This document shows positions 14,763 to 23,927 of a DNA stretch of 47,761 bases, in pieces. A program made the position numbers and the translations under genes. This stretch comes from Balneolaceae bacterium UBA3186 (GTDB taxonomy: Bacteria; Bacteroidota; Rhodothermia; Balneolales; Balneolaceae): positions 1 through 47,761 of the forward strand of contig DEXK01000010.1 of NCBI GenBank assembly GCA_002364085.1, read 5' to 3'. Each line of letters begins with the position of its first letter. Positions within the stretch are counted from its first letter, which is position 1. Below the pieces are notes generated by a model. It made no database searches. It was not told where the DNA came from and was given only the letters and a program-made list of their open reading frames with translations.

Positions 14763-16937
14763 ATGAAAAAGCTTTTCCTTTCTGTATTTGCTCTTTTGTT
14801 TGTTTTTGGAGCATGTGATCCTGAGTTAAACCGTCTGAAACAACAAGCTGATAACATCACCATCATCAGAGATGATTTTGGGGTTCCACATGTGTATGGC
14901 AAAACAGATGCTGATGCCGTTTTTGGATTGATGTATGCTCAGGCAGAAGATGATTTCCCCCGAATTGAAAGAAACTACGTGTGGGCTATCGGTCGTCTTG
15001 CAGAAGTAGAAGGTGAAGATGCTCTATACAGCGATCTTCGTGCTCGATTATTCATGACCAAAGAAGAAGCTATTCAAAATTATAATAACGCTCCGGATTG
15101 GCTTAAAGAATTGTGCGATGCCTGGGCTGATGGATTAAATTATTATCTGGCAACGCATCCTGAAGTGGAGCCGATGTTACTTGAAAAGTTTGAACCCTGG
15201 ATGCCGATGTATTTCAGCGAGGGCTCAATTGGTGGTGATATAGAACGAGTTTCTACGCGAAGAATTCAGGCGTTCTATGAAGACAAAGCTTCACTTTCAT
15301 TGAATGAATTCGGAAACGGTTTAACTGTTGTTGATCCATATGAAGAACCAAAAGGATCGAACGGAATTGCAATTTCCGGAGACCTCACAGAATCAGGTAG
15401 TGCCATGTTGCTAATAAATCCACATACATCTTTTTATTTCCGTGGAGAAGTTCATGCGGTTAGTGAAGAAGGTTTGAACGCATACGGTGCGGTAACCTGG
15501 GGACAGTTTTTTATCTACCAGGGTTTTAATGAAAATACTGGTTGGATGCATACTTCGACCTATACGGATGTGATCGATGAATTTTTGCAAACCATAGAAG
15601 AGCAAGATGGTAAGCTTATGTACAAGTATGGAGAAGAGTGGAGAGAAGTACAAACAAATGAAGTGACCCTTAAGTACAAAGATGGGAGTGAGCTGAAAGA
15701 GAAAACCTTTCCAACATATCGAACTCATCACGGACCTATCACTCATATGATAGACGATCAGTGGGTGGCAACAGCAATGATGTGGGAGCCGGTGAAAGCA
15801 CTGGAGCAATCTTATACCAGAACAAAGAAAATGAATCATGCTGAATTCAACGAGATGATGGAGATCAAAACTAATTCATCTAACAACACTGTTTTTGCTG
15901 ATTCAGAAGGAAATATCGCGTACTACCACGGAAATTTTATCCCGATCAGAGACACGCAATTCGATTATACACAGCCTGTAGACGGAAGCGATCCTGCAAC
16001 CGATTGGCAGGGACTTCATCCGGTAGACGAAGCAATCACTTTGCTTAATCCTGGTAATGGCTGGATCCAAAATGCGAATTCCACACCTTTCACAGCGGCG
16101 GCAGAATTCAGCCCGAAGAAAGAACATTATCCGAATTACATGTCCAGAATTTCTGAGAACTTTCGCGGTGTTCATGCGCAAGATCTTTTATCAGAAGCAG
16201 AGAGCCTGACATTAGATGGATTGATCGATCTGGCTTACTCACCCAGAGTTCCTGCTTTTGAAGAATTGATTCCGGGCGTTTTTCGGGCTTATGATGGTTC
16301 TAACAATAAATACGGAGTTCCTAAAGAATCCATTGAAATTCTTAGAAATTGGGACTTCACTACCAATACTGAATCCGTTGCTATGACAATCGCTCATTTT
16401 TATGGAATCAATTATATGAGAAGCGGTGAGGCTCCTGATGGATTGAATTTCATGGACCGGTTTTCTTACTACGGAACAAAAGCTCCTTATAAAGAACGGT
16501 TAGAAATTCTGAAAACCACTTTAGATCAGCTTGACGAAGATTTTGGAAGCTGGAATACAGCCTGGGGAGAAGTAAACAGGCTCCAAAGACTAGACGGAAG
16601 TATTGAACCCCATTTCGATGATAGTAAACCTAGTTTACCCGTTGGGCTCGCTTCGGGCAGATGGGGAGCATTAGCTTCTTTCGGGGCTCGAACCTACGAT
16701 ACCAAAAAGATTTATGGAACCTCTGGAAATAGTTTCGTGGCCGTTGTTGAATTCGGGGATAAGTTAAAAGCAAAAAGCATTCTCGCCGGAGGACAAAGTG
16801 GTGATCCTGATTCTCCTCATTTCTTTGATCAGGCCAAGCCTTATATTAATGTAAACTTCAAAGATGTCGCCTTTTATCGTGAAGATGTTGAGGCAAGGGC
16901 TGAAGAAACATATACCCCAGGAAAAAGGACGAAGTGA
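14763..16937 (+). CDS. Penicillin acylase family lipoprotein (Ntn-hydrolase)
   Basis: 724 aa. Lipobox FVFGAC puts the lipidated Cys at residue 18. The precursor self-cleaves between an alpha chain (about 19-198) and a beta chain starting at the catalytic Ser199 in PKGSNGIAISG. RDDFGVPHVYGKTDADAVFGLMYAQAEDD (split over residues 36-64) is the conserved alpha-chain start, and NSSNNTVFADSEGNIAYYHG and SGNSFVAVVEFGD are beta-chain landmarks. The family hydrolyses amides such as beta-lactam side chains and acyl-homoserine lactones; the natural substrate here cannot be told. It acts outside the inner membrane. The gene is monocistronic, 60 bp after the repeat element. Confidence 0.9.
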   Translation: MKKLFLSVFALLFVFGACDPELNRLKQQADNITIIRDDFGVPHVYGKTDADAVFGLMYAQAEDDFPRIERNYVWAIGRLAEVEGEDALYSDLRARLFMTKEEAIQNYNNAPDWLKELCDAWADGLNYYLATHPEVEPMLLEKFEPWMPMYFSEGSIGGDIERVSTRRIQAFYEDKASLSLNEFGNGLTVVDPYEEPKGSNGIAISGDLTESGSAMLLINPHTSFYFRGEVHAVSEEGLNAYGAVTWGQFFIYQGFNENTGWMHTSTYTDVIDEFLQTIEEQDGKLMYKYGEEWREVQTNEVTLKYKDGSELKEKTFPTYRTHHGPITHMIDDQWVATAMMWEPVKALEQSYTRTKKMNHAEFNEMMEIKTNSSNNTVFADSEGNIAYYHGNFIPIRDTQFDYTQPVDGSDPATDWQGLHPVDEAITLLNPGNGWIQNANSTPFTAAAEFSPKKEHYPNYMSRISENFRGVHAQDLLSEAESLTLDGLIDLAYSPRVPAFEELIPGVFRAYDGSNNKYGVPKESIEILRNWDFTTNTESVAMTIAHFYGINYMRSGEAPDGLNFMDRFSYYGTKAPYKERLEILKTTLDQLDEDFGSWNTAWGEVNRLQRLDGSIEPHFDDSKPSLPVGLASGRWGALASFGARTYDTKKIYGTSGNSFVAVVEFGDKLKAKSILAGGQSGDPDSPHFFDQAKPYINVNFKDVAFYREDVEARAEETYTPGKRTK

Positions 16938-17007
16938 TCTCAATCAATGTTTTCTATTCTGTGTACATTCTATTGCTTAAGTCATATTCTTCTAACAAAC
17001 ATTTGAT

Positions 17008-17751
17008 ATGACATCGCCAAGCGGGCAGCCTTCCATAGAAATTTTTGGGGTTCTGATAATGGAACCCGTTGTAACTTTAACTGACCTTTTAGTTACTTCG
17101 GTTTGTGTTTACGCATATATAAAACTCAGAAAACTTGATCACAAAGGTCCATCCCACCAATATTTTCGGTTGTATTTTCTAATTATGGCTATTGCTACTT
17201 TCTTCGGCGGTATTACAGGACATGCCTTTCAATATGCTTTAAGGTTAAGTTGGAAATTACCCGGTTGGCTCTTAAGTATGCTAGCCGTTTCCGCACTTGA
17301 GCGTGGCATTATTTCTTTTCTTTCACCAATAGTGTCCGGCAAAACCTCTCGCATATTAGGTGTAGCAAATGTAATTGAACTTTCTATTTTTGCAGCTCTT
17401 TCCTTTGTGACTCTAAATTTTTTCTATGTTCAGGTTCATTCTGCCTACGGACTTGCTTTGATCGTTTTCCCTTTATGTTTTTATGCTTTCTGGAAAACCG
17501 GAAATAACGGAGCTAAAATTATTTGCCGCTCTGTTATTTTTACTTCACTTGCTGCTTTTTTCTATACTTCAAAAATTTCTATAAGCCCTTGGTTCAACCA
17601 CCTTGATATCAGTCATTCTATTATGGCTATCGGAGCATTTCTTTTTTATAAAGGTGCCGTGGAAATGGGTGAAATTTCAAAAATTAGTTATAGAAAAACT
17701 GAGATCTCCAAAATCCAAGCTTTTAAAGCTTTAATTTCATTTAAGACTTAA
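17008..17751 (+). CDS. Polytopic membrane protein, DUF6962-like
   Basis: 247 aa with about seven hydrophobic segments, no signal peptide and a basic C-terminal tail. EPVVTLTDLLVTSVCVYAY (19-37) and TFFGGITGHAFQYAL (64-78) resemble the DUF6962 family as I remember it. Membrane-embedded H72 and the late H198/D200/H203 cluster (NHLDISHSIM) are spaced in a way reminiscent of CREST-type membrane hydrolases, which is speculation. An internal ATG at 17059 (MEPVVTL) is an alternative start and would remove a 17-residue lead. It stands between unrelated plus-strand genes, so its role is unknown. Confidence 0.65.
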   Translation: MTSPSGQPSIEIFGVLIMEPVVTLTDLLVTSVCVYAYIKLRKLDHKGPSHQYFRLYFLIMAIATFFGGITGHAFQYALRLSWKLPGWLLSMLAVSALERGIISFLSPIVSGKTSRILGVANVIELSIFAALSFVTLNFFYVQVHSAYGLALIVFPLCFYAFWKTGNNGAKIICRSVIFTSLAAFFYTSKISISPWFNHLDISHSIMAIGAFLFYKGAVEMGEISKISYRKTEISKIQAFKALISFKT

Positions 17752-17787
17752 TTACAAGTTTTCACACCGGTAAAAATTCATCAAATT

Positions 17788-17825
17788 AACAGGTAATATT
17801 TGTTTTAAGTTTACACAAACCTGTT
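17788..17825. promoter_or_regulatory. Inverted repeat upstream of the amidohydrolase gene
   Basis: AACAGGT (17788-17794) and ACCTGTT (17819-17825) are perfect reverse complements, with inner TTTGT/ACAAA also able to pair. It ends 31 bp before the ATG at 17856, a natural place for an operator or 5'-UTR hairpin. Confidence 0.35.
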
Positions 17826-17855
17826 CTTATTACTGTATTAAATAACTAACAATTT

Positions 17856-19247
17856 ATGAAGCGCCTAACTTTACCCGCCATCATAATTACATTATTTGTA
17901 ATTACTTATATCGTATTTCGGGCTCAAAATTCTTCTGTTTCAAAAGATAGGATTTCCGGAAAAGTAATTGCTTTCACAAATGTTTCTGTAATTCCTATGA
18001 CTGGCAATATGGTTTTAGAAAACCAGACCGTAGTTATATCCAATGATGAAATTTCTCATATTGTTCCTTTTGAAAGCATTGAGTTTGATGATGAGGCTAC
18101 TTTAATAGATGGAACCGGTAAATTTTTAATGCCCGGGCTAGCTGAAATGCATGGGCACGTTCCTCCCACCGACCCTCCATCAAATGCTCCCAGATATATG
18201 ACCAGGGAATATGTCGAAAACACTTTGTTCTTATATACAGCTGCCGGAGTAACAACAGTAAGAGGCATGTTGGGATGGGCTAATCAATTAAGCTTGAAAG
18301 AGAAAGTAGCTTCTAAGGAGTTAATAGGACCGACCTTGTATTTAGCGGGGCCTAGTTTCAATGGAAACTCAATAAATTCTGTAGAAGAGGCTTCAAAAAA
18401 AGTTATTGAGCAGAAAGAAGAGGGTTGGGACCTTCTTAAAATTCATCCGGGGCTTACGTTAGATGAATACGATGCAATGGCTCAAACTGCAAATGAAAAT
18501 GATATTACATTTGGTGGCCACATTCCCTCTGATGTTGGGATCATTCACGCAATTGAAATGGGGCAGGAAACTATTGATCATATGGACGGCTATGTTTCTT
18601 TTTTAGATAACTATTCCGGAAAAGAACTAGATCAAAAGATTCATGAATTGCTTGCGCTCACTAAAGATAACAATGTTTGGGTGGTGCCGACTCTTGCTTT
18701 GTGGGAAACAATATTGGGTGCCGCTGATTATGAATCTTTGAAAAAATATGATGAGCTCAAATATATTCCTGAAAATCTGGTTTCAGGTTATAACGCCTGG
18801 ACAGACCGGTTACTTAGTAACCCCAATTTTAATCCGAAAGACGCTAAAGAACATGTCGCATTAAGACTTCGGCTTCTTTCCGAAATGAATAAATATGGAG
18901 TAAGAATTCTGTTGGGAACGGATGCTCCACAACTATATAGCGTTCCTGGTTTTTCTATTCACAGAGAGTTCTCAAAAATGTCCGCTGCCGGAATGTCTCC
19001 TTATGAAATATTGGTAACAGGAACACGAAATGTAGGAGAATATTTTGCATCCAAAGATGAATTTGGAACTATTGAAATTGGGAAAAGAGCAGACTTAATC
19101 CTGCTTGACAGCAACCCTTTACAAGACCTCTCGAGCCTTAAAAATAACTCGGGTGTAATGGTTGCCGGCCGTTGGTTATCAAAAGAATTTATTTCTGATA
19201 AGCTTTCAGAGATTGAGAGTTCTTACAAAAAAGTCAAAAATGACTAG
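17856..19247 (+). CDS. Exported metal-dependent amidohydrolase (imidazolonepropionase-like)
   Basis: 463 aa with an N-terminal hydrophobic signal or anchor (about 5-22), so periplasmic. It has the amidohydrolase TIM barrel with split beta domain. Metal and active-site candidates are H99 and H101 (EMHGH), K195 (LLKIHPG, the possible carbamylated lysine), H222 (GGHIPSD), H242 (DHMDGY) and D356 (LLGTDAP). The C-terminal EIGKRADLILLDSNPL closes the beta domain. Relatives include imidazolonepropionase-like proteins and Xaa-Pro/Xaa-Arg dipeptidases, so peptidase or lactamase activity is possible. The gene converges with the AsmA-like gene, with only 5 bp between stops. Confidence 0.88.
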   Translation: MKRLTLPAIIITLFVITYIVFRAQNSSVSKDRISGKVIAFTNVSVIPMTGNMVLENQTVVISNDEISHIVPFESIEFDDEATLIDGTGKFLMPGLAEMHGHVPPTDPPSNAPRYMTREYVENTLFLYTAAGVTTVRGMLGWANQLSLKEKVASKELIGPTLYLAGPSFNGNSINSVEEASKKVIEQKEEGWDLLKIHPGLTLDEYDAMAQTANENDITFGGHIPSDVGIIHAIEMGQETIDHMDGYVSFLDNYSGKELDQKIHELLALTKDNNVWVVPTLALWETILGAADYESLKKYDELKYIPENLVSGYNAWTDRLLSNPNFNPKDAKEHVALRLRLLSEMNKYGVRILLGTDAPQLYSVPGFSIHREFSKMSAAGMSPYEILVTGTRNVGEYFASKDEFGTIEIGKRADLILLDSNPLQDLSSLKNNSGVMVAGRWLSKEFISDKLSEIESSYKKVKND

Positions 19248-19252
19248 ACTCA

Positions 19253-19918
19253 TTAAAAGCCGATTAATTCTTTGGCTTTTTCTTCAATTTGGTTAAGCAG
19301 ACCCGACTTTACAGCTTCAGATATTGCGTTTCTGATTATTGGTTCAAAAACTTGTTTCATCGCATCCTCCAAGGCTTCAGAGTCCGATTCTCCTATATCC
19401 TTGAGAATAATTTTATCTATGGTTACATCTGCTTTTCTTTCTTTTTCAATTTCTGAAGATATCAGCACTTTTCCTTCGTCCAAGATAAATTCTTTGATTA
19501 CTATTGTTTTTTCAGACCTATCATCGGGAGACGACTCCAAATTAGCACTAAGTTCTCTTAGATTTACTTTTACCCCTTTCTGTTCGAATAAAATCTCAGG
19601 GTTCTTTACATGAATCCTATTTACTATAATTTGATCTGTTAATAAACTCTGAACATTCAGGTCTATCTCAATCCCTTTTAAAGAAATCGCGACCTTTTCA
19701 GAAAACCCCTCTGGATTATAAATTGTAAATCCGTCCATATCAGCGGAGCTCCCTAATAACGAAATATCAATATCCTCAACTTCTACTTCCGTTTTTAAAA
19801 CGTTACTTCCTGATTCCTCTATTCCTGACTCAACTATACCGTCTATTGTCATCCCTATAATTATTACTACTGAAATAATAGTTACCAAGATGATTCCGGC
19901 TATCTTTAACCCTTTCAT
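19253..19918 (-). CDS. Small AsmA-like envelope protein
   Basis: 221 aa with one N-terminal membrane segment (about 5-25) and a periplasmic beta-rich domain: VEVEDIDISLLGSSADMDGFTIYNPEGF, split across 46-73, then LKGIEIDLNVQSLLTDQIIVNRIHVKNPEI. This is the repeated strand pattern of the AsmA/DUF748 group, bridge-like proteins of the envelope implicated in lipid transport. It is far shorter than full-length AsmA and ends in an amphipathic helix (ISEAVKSGLLNQIEEKAKEL). Monocistronic, divergent from the YdeI-like gene. Confidence 0.7.
   Translation of the reverse strand: MKGLKIAGIILVTIISVVIIIGMTIDGIVESGIEESGSNVLKTEVEVEDIDISLLGSSADMDGFTIYNPEGFSEKVAISLKGIEIDLNVQSLLTDQIIVNRIHVKNPEILFEQKGVKVNLRELSANLESSPDDRSEKTIVIKEFILDEGKVLISSEIEKERKADVTIDKIILKDIGESDSEALEDAMKQVFEPIIRNAISEAVKSGLLNQIEEKAKELIGF
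19255..19281 (+). terminator. Probable terminator of the amidohydrolase gene
   Basis: AAAAGCC (19255-19261) pairs with GGCTTTT (19274-19280), 12-nt loop, ending in a short T-run. It lies 8 nt past the plus-strand stop and inside the 3' end of the opposing gene. Confidence 0.45.
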
Positions 19919-19995
19919 TTGTTTCTTTTTTAATTAGTTTTCAACCTTATACACTATCCTTAGGCTAAATAGTTTCTTTTTCTAACTCATTGCGC

Positions 19996-20502
19996 ATGAA
20001 CACTTTCCATTTGAAAACCTCTGTTGTTCTTCTAGAAAAACTAAAGATGACGGTTGTAGTTATTCCAAAAGATATGGTCGATGAGATGGGCGGGCTAGGA
20101 ACAAGGCTCCTTTGTTCTGTAAATGGATTTGAGGAGTTTCATTGTGGATTGGTTGCCTTTGGTGAGGGGCAAGGATATATCTCTATAAACAAAAAAAGAC
20201 TTAAGAAGTTTGGCGCCGCTTTAGGGGATGAAGTTACACTGGACCTCAGACACGACCATTCTAAATATGGGATGAAAATGCCGGAGGAGCTTGAGGCATT
20301 GCTTGAACAAGAGCCTGAAGGTGCAAGGCTGTTTGAAGCTTTGAGCGACGGAAAGAAAAGATATATCATCCATTATGTTGACTCAGTAAAGAGCAGCCAG
20401 TTAAAGATCGACCGCGCAATAATGCTTATTAACAATCTTAAAACCATGGGTGATAAATTTGATTTCAGACATCTTTTGGGAATGCCGCCAAGAGAAGAGT
20501 AA
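19996..20502 (+). CDS. DUF1905 / YdeI-OmdA-like protein
   Basis: 168 aa from the ATG at 19996. The N-terminal half (about 8-95) is a DUF1905 beta-barrel: VVVIPKDMVDEMGGLGTRLLCSVNGFE, GYISINKKRLKKFGAALGDEVTLDL. The C-terminal half (about 100-165) has the bacteriocin-protection YdeI/OmdA helices: LEALLEQEPEGARLFEALSDGKKRYIIHYVDSVKSSQLKIDRA, with the usual sequel KIDRAIMLINNL. No enzymatic activity is established. Cytoplasmic, single gene, converging on the DinB gene with 8 bp between stops. Confidence 0.85.
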   Translation: MNTFHLKTSVVLLEKLKMTVVVIPKDMVDEMGGLGTRLLCSVNGFEEFHCGLVAFGEGQGYISINKKRLKKFGAALGDEVTLDLRHDHSKYGMKMPEELEALLEQEPEGARLFEALSDGKKRYIIHYVDSVKSSQLKIDRAIMLINNLKTMGDKFDFRHLLGMPPREE

Positions 20503-20510
20503 TGGCTTTA

Positions 20511-21059
20511 TTATTCTTCCGGTGCCGGTTTTGATCTGACAACCGTAAGATACTTTGCCCATGGACCAATCTCTTCTTTGAAATTCTTGGCTAGTGTTCT
20601 GTTTATCTGCACTATGTGACCTAAATCGTGAACAACCCATGCTGAAAGCATTTCTTTTAAAGTTATTTCACCGAATTCCGGATGTTTTCCTTTTCTCATA
20701 AGGTCATCGGAAGAAAGGCTCATTCCTTTTAACTCTTCCAGATTTTGTTCTCTTCTTTTTGCAAACAAACTCAATAACTCTTCGGAGTTTTTATCGGCGT
20801 AAAGTCTGTCCTGTGCAAATCGGTCGTAGGGCTCGAATTCTTTTGTGGCATCGAATTCAAGAATGATCTTTGTTCTTGGTAACCAGTCCGTTTCTTCGCC
20901 ATATACCAAGTGCCCTAAAACCTGATGAGGACTCCAAGTAGAACCTCCCTCATTATTGTAAAGCCATTCTTTAGAAAGCCCCGAAAGCAATGCTGACAAT
21001 ACTTTCGGGGTTCTTTCTAAAATTGAAATAGCTTCATCAATATCAAAAGAAATGCTCAC
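20511..21059 (-). CDS. DinB-family four-helix-bundle protein
   Basis: 182 aa. Metal-site candidates are the His residues of SPHQVLGHLVYGEETDW (about 43-59) and VVHDLGHIVQINRTLA, matching the DinB/YfiT metal-binding bundle, many of which are thiol transferases with bacillithiol or mycothiol. The start is GTG at 21059, directly after the TAA of the upstream M14 peptidase gene (TAAGTG), so translation is probably coupled. The substrate is unknown. Confidence 0.88.
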   Translation of the reverse strand: MSISFDIDEAISILERTPKVLSALLSGLSKEWLYNNEGGSTWSPHQVLGHLVYGEETDWLPRTKIILEFDATKEFEPYDRFAQDRLYADKNSEELLSLFAKRREQNLEELKGMSLSSDDLMRKGKHPEFGEITLKEMLSAWVVHDLGHIVQINRTLAKNFKEEIGPWAKYLTVVRSKPAPEE

Positions 21060-23645
21060 TTAATTTGCTGTACTTCCGCTAATTGTATGTCCAAAGAATA
21101 TCGCATTGGCGAAAAGCTTATTTGTTCCATACCAAAAAGCCCTGAAGTTTGGATTATCCGTCATTGTTATAACCTTTCCTCCACCATATCTACTGATTAC
21201 AACTGCAGCTGTGTTTTTGAGCCTTTCCAAGTTTTCATCTGAAACATAACCACTTGCAAGAGGTGAGTCGGTATATACAACCGGATTAGAATAAGGATTT
21301 TTTCCTTTTTGTAGAAACTGTGTGCTGTTTCTGAAAACTGTAAGATCTTCATCATTAAATCCATAGCCCATCGGATGAGTTAAGTCTATTTTCGTGTGAA
21401 AGATCGCGCCCCCAATAACTCCTGCTCCGGAATCATTGCTTTGGTTCACATATGGTCTTGTTTTCACTTCCTCGTCCTCGTTTCCGTTGTCCCGAGTAGC
21501 ATACTCTACTTTTGCCAGCCCGTGTTGTTTTGCCCAGCCAATTCCGTATTTGTACGCAATTAATGTTCCCCCATTACTAACCCATCTTTTGATCTCATCC
21601 ACATCATTAGTTGAAAGATCACTGTATCCGTACCCTGAAATTATGAGTACGTTATATCGCTTTAGTTCAGACCCTCGAATATCGTCTTGTTGTACAATAC
21701 TCAGAGGCATGTGGTATCTTTGGTCCATTAAATGCCATGCTTCTCCAATTTCGTAAGAGTTGGTCCCGCTTCCTCCAATCATCGCAACTTTTGGCTCAAC
21801 AAGATTCTCAAAATTATTACTTCCAAGATCCATTCCTTGCGGTGTTAGTCCTGTTTTTACAGAATAAATAGTTAACCCGTTTTCTTTGGCTACTTCCTGA
21901 ATTAATTTGTGAGTTTGATTTTGATCAACCTGAACTCCCATTGGTACCATAATGGTTCCGTAATCAAACTCTTTTGCTCCTTGGGTTGTCACTGATGTAA
22001 ATGGCTGAGAGGCAACCTTGGCGCGCACTCCATTTGAAAGTAACTTGTATACCGCTTTTGGCGCATAATACTCATCCCATTCAAATACATAAGCATAGTT
22101 GCTTTTTCCTCCTATAACCGAGCCGTTTTCTTTCATTTTTCCATCAAACTGTGTTCCCAACATGTTTGAATTAAAATCTCTGTTTCCTAACTCAGAAAAC
22201 GGAAGATTAAAAGCGTATGGCATTGTCCATGAAGAAACATCATAAAACAAACTGTCCGTAAATTCTGTCCTTCTTTCAAATACCGCTGTTATTAATTGGT
22301 ACTGTTGCTGATTTGTTGGCACAACAAAAGCTTTCCCTGCCTTGAAGGTTTCTCCTCCTGAATTGAGATCATTTTTCAACTCGTATACTTTTACCTGATG
22401 TCTGTTTAGCATTTCAGCAAGGTGAAAAGTTCTTGCTTGATCTGATTCTTCACCGAAAACATATGCTTTTATTGAGGCCGCTCTGCTCGCTTCTGCTTTT
22501 TCCTTATAAAAATCTCTCATGTAGGTTAGCAGCTCTTCCCGCATTGCCTGTGTAGCTTTAATCGTGGAAAGTGATGCTGTAAATTGGTTGCGAATTGTAA
22601 AAGGAAACTTTACCACGCCATGAATACTCTCTTGTGCATGGCCTCTTGAGCTTGCCTGCTCAAAAAGAATACCAATCGATCCGTTTACATCCGGATATGT
22701 GGATCCTTTTCCATAATAAAAATCATCGAAGCTTTCTTTTGAGTAATATAATGACTGTATCTTATCTAGCTCTTCTGCATGATACTCTGCAATACTTGCT
22801 GTTAATCTCTGGTTTCTTTCAGGAGTTAAAGGGTGTGTTCTTGATGGTATCCCCGGCTGAAAAAAGAAGGTGGAATTTGTTCCCATCTCATGATGATCCG
22901 TAAGGATATTTGGTTTCCATTCATGAAACTTTGCAATTCTTCCTTTGCTTTCCGGATGTTGAACCAACAACCAATCACGATTAAGATCAAACCAGTAGTG
23001 GTTGGTTCTTCCTCCCGGCCAAACTTCATTATATTCTCTGCTTGCAGGATCTGTTACTAAATTATTCAAACTTTTATGCTGATTCGCCCATTGTGCAAAC
23101 CTGCTTAGTCCATCTGGGTTAATACTTGGATCAACTAAAATTATGGTGTTCTTTAAAACATCCTCTATTTCTTTACCCTGAGCTGCCGCTAAATGATATA
23201 CCGTTAACAACGATGAGTTAGATCCGCTAGGCTCATTTCCATGCACACTATAACTTAAGGTAATTACAGCGGGCATATTCGTAATGTCTAAATTGCCAGA
23301 GCTTGAGGCATCCGTTAATTGAACATGCTCTCTTTTTAATTCCTCTATATTATTATGATTCTCAGGAGAGGTAATTGTAAGCATTAAAAGAGGTCTTCCT
23401 TCGTATGTTCTTGCATACTCACTTATCGTTACTCTGTCAGATGCTTCTGCAACTGCATACATATAATTTACAAGCTGGTCGTGCCTTACGTGCCACTCTC
23501 CAACTTCCGTCCCCAAAACAGATTTAGGTGTAGGTATTTTAGAATCGTACTTAATTCCTTTTGGTAAATAGTAATCAAGTGTAACTTGTGCACCAGCACT
23601 TATCCCAAATAAAAGTGCTATGCTTAATAGAAATGCCTTTTTCAT
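21060..23645 (-). CDS. Exported M14-family zinc carboxypeptidase-like protein
   Basis: 861 aa from the ATG at 23645, which starts a standard signal peptide (MKKAFLLSIALLFGISAGAQ); a longer frame to 23750 crosses a terminator and is unlikely. The M14 domain (about 50-380) has zinc ligands H135 and E138 in VHGNEPSG, INPDG, a DHHEMG motif (249-254) as the third-ligand candidate, and the general base E328 in GILFEQASSRG. The long C-terminal region contains a class I glutamine-amidotransferase-like segment (VAMIGGSG, YNVLIISGYGYSDL) followed by beta structure. It probably trims peptides in the periplasm or outside. First gene of a pair with DinB. Confidence 0.92.
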   Translation of the reverse strand: MKKAFLLSIALLFGISAGAQVTLDYYLPKGIKYDSKIPTPKSVLGTEVGEWHVRHDQLVNYMYAVAEASDRVTISEYARTYEGRPLLMLTITSPENHNNIEELKREHVQLTDASSSGNLDITNMPAVITLSYSVHGNEPSGSNSSLLTVYHLAAAQGKEIEDVLKNTIILVDPSINPDGLSRFAQWANQHKSLNNLVTDPASREYNEVWPGGRTNHYWFDLNRDWLLVQHPESKGRIAKFHEWKPNILTDHHEMGTNSTFFFQPGIPSRTHPLTPERNQRLTASIAEYHAEELDKIQSLYYSKESFDDFYYGKGSTYPDVNGSIGILFEQASSRGHAQESIHGVVKFPFTIRNQFTASLSTIKATQAMREELLTYMRDFYKEKAEASRAASIKAYVFGEESDQARTFHLAEMLNRHQVKVYELKNDLNSGGETFKAGKAFVVPTNQQQYQLITAVFERRTEFTDSLFYDVSSWTMPYAFNLPFSELGNRDFNSNMLGTQFDGKMKENGSVIGGKSNYAYVFEWDEYYAPKAVYKLLSNGVRAKVASQPFTSVTTQGAKEFDYGTIMVPMGVQVDQNQTHKLIQEVAKENGLTIYSVKTGLTPQGMDLGSNNFENLVEPKVAMIGGSGTNSYEIGEAWHLMDQRYHMPLSIVQQDDIRGSELKRYNVLIISGYGYSDLSTNDVDEIKRWVSNGGTLIAYKYGIGWAKQHGLAKVEYATRDNGNEDEEVKTRPYVNQSNDSGAGVIGGAIFHTKIDLTHPMGYGFNDEDLTVFRNSTQFLQKGKNPYSNPVVYTDSPLASGYVSDENLERLKNTAAVVISRYGGGKVITMTDNPNFRAFWYGTNKLFANAIFFGHTISGSTAN

Positions 23646-23724
23646 AGATGTGTAGTTGTTAATTATTTTAGTAATCCTGTATAGTAGCTTTACTATATGA
23701 AAAATGCTGAAAAAAGCGCATAAA

Positions 23725-23764
23725 CAAAAAAGCGCAATAACTGCGGTCAAACAATTATTGCGCT
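23725..23764 (-). terminator. Intrinsic terminator of the second LytTR operon
   Basis: AGCGCAATAA (23731-23740) and TTATTGCGCT (23755-23764) are exact reverse complements. Read leftward the stem is followed by TTTTTT (the A-run at 23725-23730). It lies about 165 bp past the stop of the response regulator at 23928 and separates it from the peptidase gene. Confidence 0.85.
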
Positions 23765-23769
23765 ATAGT

Positions 23770-23816
23770 TCCTCAATTTTTGGTAGAGTTTAATCAAAAC
23801 CAGTGGGAATTGAGGA
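23770..23816. repeat. 9-bp perfect inverted repeat in the 3' region of the regulator
   Basis: TCCTCAATT (23770-23778) and AATTGAGGA (23808-23816) are exact reverse complements around a 29-nt interior. On the minus-strand transcript it comes just before the terminator, so the mRNA could end in two successive hairpins. Confidence 0.5.
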
Positions 23817-23927
23817 CTAGGACATCTTGTGGTATATAATGTTTCCATAAATCCCTGGTCAAATATCATCATAGAAAGGCAGAAATGAAGGGTTTCTTAG
23901 TCAGGTTAAGCAAACAGTTAGTTAAAC

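Noticed and set aside
15411..15839. 142-codon minus-strand frame inside the penicillin acylase gene
   Set aside because: It is antisense to conserved acylase sequence, and its composition (His/Cys-rich) is typical of a shadow frame.
23646..23750. Longer N-terminus for the M14 peptidase
   Set aside because: It would place the start inside the terminator hairpin of the regulator gene; the ATG at 23645 gives a clean signal peptide.
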